This document shows, one piece after another, positions 32,240-44,100 of a DNA stretch of 64,000 bases; position 1 is the stretch's first letter; every line of letters begins with the position of its first letter. The notes beneath the pieces are model-generated. The model did not search any database and was not told where the DNA came from. It worked only from the letters and a program-made list of their open reading frames with translations. This stretch comes from Mesostigma viride (Eukaryota > Streptophyta > Mesostigmatophyceae > Mesostigmatales > Mesostigmataceae), in assembly GCA_009746045.1 (NCBI GenBank), contig RPFO01001313.1, forward strand, positions 122,001 to 186,000. The letters run 5' to 3'. The position numbers and the translations under genes were made by a program.

Positions 32240-33400
32240 GTACGTCAGTGGCTACTGGTTGATGGGATATCAGCTACTTTGCTTCTGTTTCCTGTCTGTT
32301 CTGCCTCAAAGCCCTCATGGGGATTACATCATCAGCGAGCTCCGATTTGCGGGTATAGCGTATGTAGCTACTGCTGGGATAGTGACTAACTACTTGTTTC
32401 TGTTTCCTTTCTGTTTATAGCAACTTGTTTCTGTTTCCTTTCTGTTTATAGTAACTACTTGTTTCTGTTTCCTTTCTGTTTATAGTAACTACTTGCTTCT
32501 GTTTCCTTTCTGTATAGTAACCACTTGTTTCTGTTTCCTGTCAGTTTACAGTGACTACTTGTTTCTGTTTCCTTTCTGTCTCCTTTCTGCATGCTTCCTG
32601 TCTGTTTCCTGTCTGTTTCCTTTGTGTTCCGCTTCAAAGCCCTGATGAGGGGGTCATCATCGGCGCACTATCACGTTCTTAGTGGGTGTTGGCTATATTT
32701 CATGAGTTATACTATTGTCGGCGCCTTGTTTCTCATGTTCCCTATATCGCTTACGTCGTGGGTGTCTGATTTTTGTTTCCTCCCTCTGCTTAGTTCTTTT
32801 TTTGCTTCAGAGCACCCATCCAGGGTGTTCATCGTGCGATTCCCCGATATCCCATACATTACCCGTCCTTTCGCAGCAGAAACGAGCAGCCAAAGTTTGT
32901 GCTTTGGCTGCTTTTCTCTGTATATGTCTATACATATAGTGTTTCCGCTTCGCTTCCAAGCCCCCATGAGTGGGTGGTCATCCGCGCATGCCTTAGCTCC
33001 GGTTTGCCAATATCGTGGACGTGATGGATGTTCGCTGCGTGCACTTGTATGGTAGGCGCCAGAGGGCCCACAACACGCTGCGTGTTGGTGTTAGAAAGCC
33101 ACAGTCGTGCCTTCATGCCACCTCCTTGCATGCCTTCATGCCACCTCGTTGCGTGCCTTCATGCCACCTCCTTGCATGCCTTAATGCCACCTCTTTGCGT
33201 GCCACCTCCTTGCGTGCCTTCATGCCACCTCCTTGCATGCCTTCATGCCACCTCCTTGCGTACCTTAATGCCACCTCCTTGCGTGCCTTCATGCCACCTC
33301 CTTGCATGCCTTCATGCCACCTCCTCGCTATCTTCCACTGTGCATTGCTTCCCCCCCCCCCTATCGCTCTTGCTTCCTTCCCCCTGTGTTTCACCCTCAG
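32240..33400 (+). other. Intron 5 with minisatellites and decayed copies of the exon 5 end
   Basis: Around 32390-32600 a ~33-bp TTTCTGTTTCCTTTCTGTTT(ATAG) repeat recurs. Around 33110-33330 a ~23-bp repeat (CCTTCATGCCACCTCCTTGC) recurs about nine times. Segments at 32310-32385, 32632-32690, 32803-32875 and 32950-33020 resemble the end of exon 5 with its donor. Confidence 0.65.
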
Positions 33401-33507
33401 CAACTTGCTACGCCTGTCCCTGCTGGAGGAGGCCATGTCCGTGTTCCTGTTTGAGAGCGACACGCCGACCGCGGGGAGGATGGTGGCGTCCTCGAGAGGG
33501 AACCTGG
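33401..33507 (+). CDS. Exon 6: Cache strand segment with ASS motif
   Basis: Acceptor CACCCTCAG|C, phase 2 in. It encodes NLLRLSLLEEAMSVFLFE, then GRMVASSRGNL; the G-x-(M/L)-V-A-S-S pattern is a common mark of Cache domains. The end is uncertain. Three donors give the required phase 1: CTGG|GCGAGT (33507, GC-type, preferred), GAGT|GTCCTG (33513) and GAG|GTCCCT (33537). The whole exon end is tandemly repeated downstream. Confidence 0.68.
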
Positions 33508-34030
33508 GCGAGTGTCCTGCAGTTGCTGTATTGAGAGGTCCCTATATTTAGAGTGAACATTAGTGAGTGCGTGGTGGCGTCCTCGAGAGGGAACCTGGGC
33601 GAGTGTCCTGCAGTTGCTGTATTTAGAGGTCCCTATATTTAGAGTGAACATTAGTGAGTGCGTGGTGGCGTCCTCGAGAGGGAACCTGGGCGAGTGTCCT
33701 GCAGTTGCTGTATTTAGAGGTCCCTATATTTAGATTGAACATTAGGGAACCTGGGCGAGTGTCCTGCAGTTGCTGTATTTAGAGGTCCCTATATTTAGAT
33801 TGAACATTAGGGAACCTGGGCGAGTGTCCTGCAGTTGCTGTATTTAGAGGTCCCTATATTTAGATTGAACATTAGGGAAACTGGGCGAGTGTCCTGCAGT
33901 TGCTGTATTTAGAGGTCCCTATATTTAGATTGAACATTAGGGAACCTGCATGGGCGAGTGTCCTGCAGTTGCTGTATTTAGAGGTCCCTATATTTAGATT
34001 GAACATTAGGGAACCTGCATGGTGGCTCGT
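33480..34030 (+). repeat. Minisatellite derived from the exon 6 end and its donor
   Basis: Units begin at about 33481, 33572 and 33663 (91-bp period), followed by five shorter units of 65-69 bp (33746, 33811, 33876, 33941, 34010). Every unit contains the exon 6 word GAACCTGGGCGAGTGTCCTG, so all candidate 5' splice sites are repeated too. More diverged copies follow at about 34017-34190. The first 91-bp unit overlaps coding sequence. Confidence 0.88.
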
Positions 34031-34941
34031 CCAGATGGAAACTGGGAGAGTGTCCTAACTCCAACGATAGTTGCTTCGTCCAACAATATCCCCGTTGGGT
34101 GCGTGGTTGCTTTGTCTAAAGGGAACCTGGGTGGCTTCATATAAGTCATCCTGGGTGAGTGCATGGTGGCATCCTCTAGACTCCCAAGCACACATTGCAG
34201 GGTGCGTGGGGACTTAGGCACATTGAGCCGTTCTTTCACTTGTGTGCTTGTTCTTAATTGTTTCTGCCGCCATGCAGTGCATGTGCAACCTCAAGCGTGT
34301 GTTGCGTGCTGTGTCATGTTTGTGTTGTGCGTGTGCTTGTCTGTGTCCGCGCTGTGTGCGGTGTGCATGCATGCGTGTGTGCGCGCGTGCGTTTGTACGA
34401 ATTGGGACTAGGGAGGAAGGCAAGAAAAGGAGTGATGGTGTGCACGTGGGTGTGGGCATCAGGACACTCGGTGGTGGGGCCCATGTGTTTATGCTGCGTG
34501 TGGCGAAGCTGCAGTTATTGCAAGCACGCCAGTCAGAGGGATTGAGCTTTTGCATTGCTGTTACACTGCTGTTATATAGCTGTGACACTGTTCGTCGTTG
34601 AAGTGGATCCGCTTGCCTTCCCTTCTTGCGGGCGTGCCCACTCTCCCCCTACCCCCCAATTATATCTGAGAGACAACCAGCGCAGGCCAGAATATATTGT
34701 AGATTGGTATTTGCTTGTTCTTGTCTCGTGCTTTCATGGATTTATCTCTCCCTCATTCCCATAATTTATAATGTCTAATGAATGGATAGCAGTATCATTT
34801 TAAATAGCAGTATCATTTTATATTCCTCTAGCATGGCTGCCTTGCGTCCATGCCTCGCACCCACCCGACCTCCACCCTATTCTTAATTTATCTATATACC
34901 CCTTGAACATCTTTTGGTGCGTCCACGCTTCCCCCGACCAG
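34031..34941 (+). other. Remainder of intron 6
   Basis: Contains decayed relatives of the exon 6 repeat to about 34200, a TGTG/GCGTG-rich stretch at 34280-34400 and a duplicated ATAGCAGTATCATTTTA near 34787-34822. It ends with the acceptor CCCCGACCAG. Confidence 0.6.
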
Positions 34942-35169
34942 ACGTCCTCAACGCCACCGCCCTCGACTGGGGCGATGAGGAGGTGGCCTTCGTGGGCTCG
35001 CGTCTGCTGCGCCAGTTTGGCAGCTGGTCCGCCATCCCCAGTGACATCTCGCGCCTGTACCGCAAGCGCGACGCCAGTGCCAACGAGTCGCGGCTGCTCT
35101 TTGTGGGCACGCGCGCAGTGCCGCTGTGCGAGGGCGCCACCTGGATGATGGTCATGATCGCCGATCAAG
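34942..35169 (+). CDS. Exon 7: end of the Cache domain, source of the giant satellite
   Basis: Acceptor CCGACCAG|AC (phase 1) and GC-type donor ATCAAG|GCAAGT (phase 1). It encodes 75 codons: VLNATALDWGDEEVAFVG, a helix with LLRQFGSW, then LLFVGTRAVPL and finally GATWMMVMIADQ. The closing W-hydrophobic strand is where Cache domains usually end before the helix to TM2. The last 32 bp (from 35138) are also the first unit of the 21.8-kb array, so coding sequence and satellite overlap. Confidence 0.8.
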
Positions 35170-38100
35170 GCAAGTGGCACGCACGATGCACCTGGATGAT
35201 GGACATGATCAAGGCAAGTGGCACGCACGATGCACCTGGATGATGGTCATGATCGCCGATCAAGGCAAGTGGCACGCACGATGCACCTGGATGATGGTCA
35301 TGATCAAGGCAAGTGGCACGCACGATGCACCTGGATGATGGTCATGATCAAGGCAAGTGGCACGCACGATGCACCTGGATGATGGTCATGATCGCCGATC
35401 AAGGCAAGTGGCACGCACGATGCACCTGGATGATGGTCGTGATCGCCGATCAAGGCAAGCGGCACGCACGATGCACCTGGATGATGGTCATGATCGCCGA
35501 TCAAGGCAAGTGGCACGCACGATGCACCTGGATGATGGTCGTGATCGCCGATCAAGGCAAGTGGCACGCACGATGCACCTGGATGATGGTCGTGATCGCC
35601 GATCAAGGCAAGTGGCACGCACGATGCACCTGGATGATGGTCGTGATCGCCGATCAAGGCAAGTGGCACGCACGATGCACCTGGATGATGGTCGTGATCA
35701 AGGCAAGTGGCACGCACGATGCACCTGGATGATGGTCATGATCAAGGCAAGTGGCACGCACGATGCACCTGGATGATGGTCATGATCGCCGATCAAGGCA
35801 AGCGGCACGCACGATGCACCTGGATGATGGTCATGATCGCCGATCAAGCAAGTGGCACGCACGATGCACCTGGATGATGGTCATGATCGCCGATCAAGGC
35901 AAGCGGCACGCACGATGCACCTGGATGATGGTCGTGATCGCCGATCAAGGCAAGTGGCACGCACGATGCACCTGGATGATGGTCGTGATCGCCGATCAAG
36001 GCAAGTGGCACGCACGATGCACCTGGATGATGGTCGTGATCGCCGATCAAGGCAAGTGGCACGCACGATGCACCTGGATGATGGTCGTGATCGCCGATCA
36101 AGGCAAGTGGCACGCACGATGCACCTGGATGATGGTCGTGATCAAGGCAAGTGGCACGCACGATGCACCTGGATGATGGTCATGATCAAGGCAAGTGGCA
36201 CGCACGATGCACCTGGATGATGGTCATGATCGCCGATCAAGGCAAGCGGCACGCACGATGCACCTGGATGATGGTCATGATCGCCGATCAAGCCAAGTGG
36301 CACGCACGATGCACCTGGATGATGGTCATGATCGCCGATCAAGGCAAGCGGCACGCACGATGCACCTGGATGATGGTCGTGATCGCCGATCAAGGCAAGT
36401 GGCACGCACGATGCACCTGGATGATGGTCGTGATCGCCGATCAAGGCAAGTGGCACGCACGATGCACCTGGATGATGGTCATGATCGCCGATCAAGGCAA
36501 GTGGCACGCACGATGCACCTGGATGATGGTCATGATCGCCGATCAAGGCAAGCGGCACGCACGATGCACCTGCATGATGGTCGTGATCAAGGCAAGTGGC
36601 ACGCACGATGCACCTGGATGATGGTCATGATCGCCGATCAAGGCAAGCGGCACGCACGATGCACCTGGATGATGGTCATGGTCAAGGCAAGTGGCACGCA
36701 CGATGCACCTGGATGATGGTCGTGATCGCCAATCAAGGCAAGCGGCACGCACGATGCACCTGGATGATGGTCATGATCGCCGATCAAGGCAAGTGGCACG
36801 CACGATGCACCTGGATGATGGTCGTGATCAAGGCAAGTGGCACGCACGATGCACCTGGATGATGGTCATGATCAAGGCAAGTGGCACGCACGATGCACCT
36901 GGATGATGGTCATGATCGCCGATCAAGGCAAGTGGCACGCACGATGCACCTGGATGATGGTCATGATCAAGGCAAGTGGCACGCACGATGCACCTGGATG
37001 ATGGTCGTGATCGCCGATCAAGGCAAGTGGCACGCACGATGCACCTGGATGATGGTCATGATCAAGGCAAGCGGCACGCACGATGCACCTGGATGATGGT
37101 CATGATCGCCGATCAAGGCAAGTGGCACGCACGATGCACCTGGATGATGGTCATGATCGCCGATCAAGGCAAGTGGCACGCACGATGCACCTGGATGATG
37201 GTCGTGATCGCCGATCAAGGCAAGTGGCACGCACGATGCACCTGGATGATGGTCGTGATCGCCGATCAAGGCAAGTGGCACGCACGATGCACCTGGATGA
37301 TGGTCGTGATCGCCGATCAAGGCAAGTGGCACGCACGATGCACCTGGATGATGGTCGTGATCGCCGATCAAGGCAAGCGGCACGCACGATGCACCTGGAT
37401 GATGGTCGTGATCGCCGATCAAGGCAAGTGGCACGCACGATGCACCTGGATGATGGTCATGATCAAGGCAAGTGGCACGCACGATGCACCTGGATGATGG
37501 TCGTGATCGCCGATCAAGGCAAGCGGCACGCACGATGCACCTGGATGATGGTCGTGATCGCCGATCAAGGCAAGTGGCACGCACGATGCACCTGGATGAT
37601 GGTCGTGATCAAGGCAAGCGGCACGCACGATGCACCTGGATGATGGTCGTGATCAAGGCAAGCGGCACGCACGATGCACCTGGATGATGGTCGTGATCAA
37701 GGCAAGTGGCACGCACGATGCACCTGGATGATGGTCGTGATCGCCGATCAAGGCAAGTGGCACGCACGATGCACCTGGATGATGGTCGTGATCAAGGCAA
37801 GTGGCACGCACGATGCACCTGGATGATGGTCGTGATCGCCGATCAAGGCAAGTGGCACGCACGATGCACCTGGATGATGGTCGTGATCAAGGCAAGTGGC
37901 ACGCACGATGCACCTGGATGATGGTCGTGATCAAGGCAAGCGGCACGCACGATGCACCTGGATGATGGTCGTGATCGCCGATCAAGGCAAGTGGCACGCA
38001 CGATGCACCTGGATGATGGTCGTGATCGCCGATCAAGGCAAGCGGCACGCACGATGCACCTGGATGATGGTCGTGATCGCCGATCAAGGCAAGTGGCACG

Positions 38101-41100
38101 CACGATGCACCTGGATGATGGTCATGATCAAGGCAAGTGGCACGCACGATGCACCTGGATGATGGTCGTGATCGCCGATCAAGGCAAGCGGCACGCACGA
38201 TGCACCTGGATGATGGTCGTGATCGCCGATCAAGGCAAGCGGCACGCACGATGCACCTGGATGATGGTCGTGATCGCCGATCAAGGCAAGCGGCACGCAC
38301 GATGCACCTGGATGATGGTCGTGATCGCCGATCAAGGCAAGCGGCACGCACGATGCACCTGGATGATGGTCATGATCGCCGATCAAGGCAAGCGGCACGC
38401 ACGATGCACCTGGATGATGGTCATGATCGCCGATCAAGGCAAGTGGCACGCACGATGCACCTGGATGATGGTCGTGATCGCCGATCAAGGCAAGTGGCAC
38501 GCACGATGCACCTGGATGATGGTCATGATCGCCGATCAAGGCAAGCGGCACGCACGATGCACCTGGATGATGGTCATGATCGCCGATCAAGGCAAGCGGC
38601 ACGCACGATGCACCTGGATGATGGTCGTGATCGCCGATCAAGGCAAGCGGCACGCACGATGCACCTGGATGATGGTCATGATCGCCGATCAAGGCAAGTG
38701 GCACGCACGATGCACCTGGATGATGGTCGTGATCGCCGATCAAGGCAAGTGGCACGCACGATGCACCTGGATGATGGTCGTGATCGCCGATCAAGGCAAG
38801 TGGCACGCACGATGCACCTGGATGATGGTCGTGATCGCCGATCAAGGCAAGTGGCACGCACGATGCACCTGGATGATGGTCGTGATCGCCGATCAAGGCA
38901 AGTGGCACGCACGATGCACCTGGATGATGGTCGTGATCGCCGATCAAGGCAAGTGGCACGCACGATGCACCTGGATGATGGTCATGATCGCCGATCAAGG
39001 CAAGTGGCACGCACGATGCACCTGGATGATGGTCATGATCGCCGATCAAGGCAAGTGGCACGCACGATGCACCTGGATGATGGTCATGATCGCCGATCAA
39101 GGCAAGTGGCACGCACGATGCACCTGGATGATGGTCATGATCGCCGATCAAGGCAAGTGGCACGCACGATGCACCTGGATGATGGTCGTGATCAAGGCAA
39201 GTGGCACGCACGATGCACCTGGATGATGGTCGTGATCAAGGCAAGTGGCACGCACGATGCACCTGGATGATGGTCGTGATCAAGGCAAGTGGCACGCACG
39301 ATGCACCTGGATGATGGTCGTGATCAAGGCAAGTGGCACGCACGATGTACCTGGATGATGGTCATGATCAAGGCAAGTGGCACGCACGATGCACCTGGAT
39401 GATGGTCATGATCAAGGCAAGTGGCACGCACGATGCACCTGGATGATGGTCATGATCAAGGCAAGTGGCACGCACGATGCACCTGGATGATGGTCGTGAT
39501 CAAGGCAAGTGGCACGCACGATGTACCTGGATGATGGTCATGATCAAGGCAAGTGGCACGCACGATGTACCTGGATGATGGTCGTGATCAAGGCAAGTGG
39601 CACGCACGATGTACCTGGATGATGGTCATGATCAAGGCAAGTGGCACGCACGATGCACCTGGATGATGGTCATGATCAAGGCAAGTGGCACGCACGATGT
39701 ACCTGGATGATGGTCATGATCAAGGCAAGTGGCACGCACGATGCACCTGGATGATGGTCGTGATCAAGGCAAGTGGCACGCACGATGCACCTGGATGATG
39801 GTCATGATCAAGGCAAGTGGCACGCACGATGCACCTGGATGATGGTCATGATCAAGGCAAGTGGCACGCACGATGCACCTGGATGATGGTCGTGATCAAG
39901 GCAAGTGGCACGCACGATGCACCTGGATGATGGTCGTGATCGCCGATCAAGGCAAGTGGCACGCACGATGCACCTGGATGATGGTCGTGATCGCCGATCA
40001 AGGCAAGTGGCACGCACGATGCACCTGGATGATGGTCATGATCGCCGATCAAGGCAAGTGGCACGCACGATGCACCTGGATGATGGTCGTGATCGCCGAT
40101 CAAGGCAAGTGGCACGCACGATGCACCTGGATGATGGTCGTGATCAAGGCAAGTGGCACGCACGATGCACCTGGATGATGGTCGTGATCGCCGATCAAGG
40201 CAAGTGGCACGCACGATGCACCTGGATGATGGTCGTGATCGCCGATCAAGGCAAGTGGCACGCACGATGCACCTGGATGATGGTCGTGATCGCCGATCAA
40301 GGCAAGTGGCACGCACGATGCACCTGGATGATGGTCGTGATCGCCGATCAAGGCAAGTGGCACGCACGATGCACCTGGATGATGGTCGTGATCAAGGCAA
40401 GTGGCACGCACGATGCACCTGGATGATGGTCATGATCAAGGCAAGTGGCACGCACGATGCACCTGGATGATGGTCATGATCAAGGCAAGTGGCACGCACG
40501 ATGCACCTGGATGATGGTCATGATCAAGGCAAGTGGCACGCACGATGCACCTGGATGATGGTCATGATCGCCGATCAAGGCAAGTGGCACGCACGATGCA
40601 CCTGGATGATGGTCGTGATCGCCGATCAAGGCAAGTGGCACGCACGATGCACCTGGATGATGGTCGTGATCGCCGATCAAGGCAAGTGGCACGCACGATG
40701 CACCTGGATGATGGTCGTGATCGCCGATCAAGGCAAGTGGCACGCACGATGCACCTGGATGATGGTCGTGATCAAGGCAAGTGGCACGCACGATGCACCT
40801 GGATGATGGTCATGATCAAGGCAAGTGGCACGCACGATGCACCTGGATGATGGTCATGATCGCCGATCAAGGCAAGTGGCACGCACGATGCACCTGGATG
40901 ATGGTCGTGATCGCCGATCAAGGCAAGTGGCACGCACGATGCACCTGGATGATGGTCGTGATCGCCGATCAAGGCAAGTGGCACGCACGATGCACCTGGA
41001 TGATGGTCGTGATCAAGGCAAGTGGCACGCACGATGCACCTGGATGATGGTCATGATCAAGGCAAGTGGCACGCACGATGCACCTGGATGATGGTCATGA

Positions 41101-44100
41101 TGCCGATCAAGGCAAGTGGCACGCACGATGCACCTGGATGATGGTCATGATCGCCGATCAAGGCAAGTGGCACGCACGATGCACCTGGATGATGGTCGTG
41201 ATCGCCGATCAAGGCAAGTGGCACGCACGATGCACCTGGATGATGGTCGTGATCAAGGCAAGTGGCACGCACGATGCACCTGGATGATGGTCATGATCAA
41301 GGCAAGTGGCACGCACGATGCACCTGGATGATGGTCATGATCGCCGATCAAGGCAAGTGGCACGCACGATGCACCTGGATGATGGTCATGATCGCCGATC
41401 AAGGCAAGTGGCACGCACGATGCACCTGGATGATGGTCGTGATCAAGGCAAGTGGCACGCACGATGCACCTGGATGATGGTCATGATCGCCGATCAAGGC
41501 AAGTGGCACGCACGATGCACCTGGATGATGGTCGTGATCGCCGATCAAGGCAAGTGGCACGCACGATGCACCTGGATGATGGTCGTGATCGCCGATCAAG
41601 GCAAGTGGCACGCACGATGCACCTGGATGATGGTCGTGATCAAGGCAAGTGGCACGCACGATGCACCTGGATGATGGTCGTGATCGCCGATCAAGGCAAG
41701 TGGCACGCACGATGCACCTGGATGATGGTCGTGATCGCCGATCAAGGCAAGTGGCACGCACGATGCACCTGGATGATGGTCGTGATCGCCGATCAAGGCA
41801 AGTGGCACGCACGATGCACCTGGATGATGGTCATGATCGCCGATCAAGGCAAGTGGCACGCACGATGCACCTGGATGATGGTCGTGATCAAGGCAAGTGG
41901 CACGCACGATGCACCTGGATGATGGTCATGATCGCCGATCAAGGCAAGTGGCACGCACGATGCACCTGGATGATGGTCATGATCGCCGATCAAGGCAAGT
42001 GGCACGCACGATGCACCTGGATGATGGTCATGATCGCCGATCAAGGCAAGTGGCACGCACGATGCACCTGGATGATGGTCGTGATCAAGGCAAGTGGCAC
42101 GCACGATGCACCTGGATGATGGTCATGATCAAGGCAAGTGGCACGCACGATGCACCTGGATGATGGTCATGATCGCCGATCAAGGCAAGTGGCACGCACG
42201 ATGCACCTGGATGATGGTCATGATCGCCGATCAAGGCAAGTGGCACGCACGATGCACCTGGATGATGGTCATGATCGCCGATCAAGGCAAGTGGCACGCA
42301 CGATGCACCTGGATGATGGTCGTGATCGCCGATCAAGGCAAGTGGCACGCACGATGCACCTGGATGATGGTCGTGATCGCCGATCAAGGCAAGTGGCACG
42401 CACGATGCACCTGGATGATGGTCGTGATCGCCGATCAAGGCAAGTGGCACGCACGATGCACCTGGATGATGGTGTGATCGCCGATCAAGGCAAGTGGCAC
42501 GCACGATGCACCTGGATGATGGTCATGATCAAGGCAAGTGGCACGCACGATGCACCTGGATGATGGTCGTGATCGCCGATCAAGGCAAGTGGCACGCACG
42601 ATGCACCTGGATGATGGTCGTGATCGCCGATCAAGGCAAGTGGCACGCACGATGCACCTGGATGATGGTGTGATCGCCGATCAAGGCAAGTGGCACGCAC
42701 GATGCACCTGGATGATGGTCGTGATCGCCGATCAAGGCAAGTGGCACGCACGATGCACCTGGATGATGGTCGTGATCGCCGATCAAGGCAAGTGGCACGC
42801 ACGATGCACCTGGATGATGGTCATGATCAAGGCAAGTGGCACGCACGATGCACCTGGATGATGGTGTGATCGCCGATCAAGGCAAGTGGCACGCACGATG
42901 CACCTGGATGATGGTCGTGATCGCCGATCAAGGCAAGTGGCACGCACGATGCACCTGGATGATGGTCGTGATCGCCGATCAAGGCAAGTGGCACGCACGA
43001 TGCACCTGGATGATGGTCGTGATCGCCGATCAAGGCAAGTGGCACGCACGATGCACCTGGATGATGGTCGTGATCGCCGATCAAGGCAAGTGGCACGCAC
43101 GATGCACCTGGATGATGGTCGTGATCAAGGCAAGTGGCACGCACGATGCACCTGGATGATGGTCGTGATCAAGGCAAGTGGCACGCACGATGCACCTGGA
43201 TGATGGTCGTGATCAAGGCAAGTGGCACGCACGATGCACCTGGATGATGGTCATGATCAAGGCAAGTGGCACGCACGATGCACCTGGATGATGGTCGTGA
43301 TCAAGGCAAGTGGCACGCACGATGCACCTGGATGATGGTCGTGATCAAGGCAAGTGGCACGCACGATGCACCTGGATGATGGTCATGATCGCCGATCAAG
43401 GCAAGTGGCACGCACGATGCACCTGGATGATGGTCGTGATCAAGGCAAGTGGCACGCACGATGCACCTGGATGATGGTCGTGATCAAGGCAAGTGGCACG
43501 CACGATGCACCTGGATGATGGTCGTGATCGCCGATCAAGGCAAGTGGCACGCACGATGCACCTGGATGATGGTCGTGATCAAGGCAAGTGGCACGCACGA
43601 TGCACCTGGATGATGGTCGTGATCGCCGATCAAGGCAAGTGGCACGCACGATGCACCTGGATGATGGTCGTGATCGCCGATCAAGGCAAGTGGCACGCAC
43701 GATGCACCTGGATGATGGTCGTGATCGCCGATCAAGGCAAGTGGCACGCACGATGCACCTGGATGATGGTCGTGATCAAGGCAAGTGGCACGCACGATGC
43801 ACCTGGATGATGGTCGTGATCAAGGCAAGTGGCACGCACGATGCACCTGGATGATGGTCGTGATCGCCGATCAAGGCAAGTGGCACGCACGATGCACCTG
43901 GATGATGGTCGTGATCAAGGCAAGTGGCACGCACGATGCACCTGGATGATGGTCGTGATCGCCGATCAAGGCAAGTGGCACGCACGATGCACCTGGATGA
44001 TGGTCGTGATCGCCGATCAAGGCAAGTGGCACGCACGATGCACCTGGATGATGGTCGTGATCGCCGATCAAGGCAAGTGGCACGCACGATGCACCTGGAT

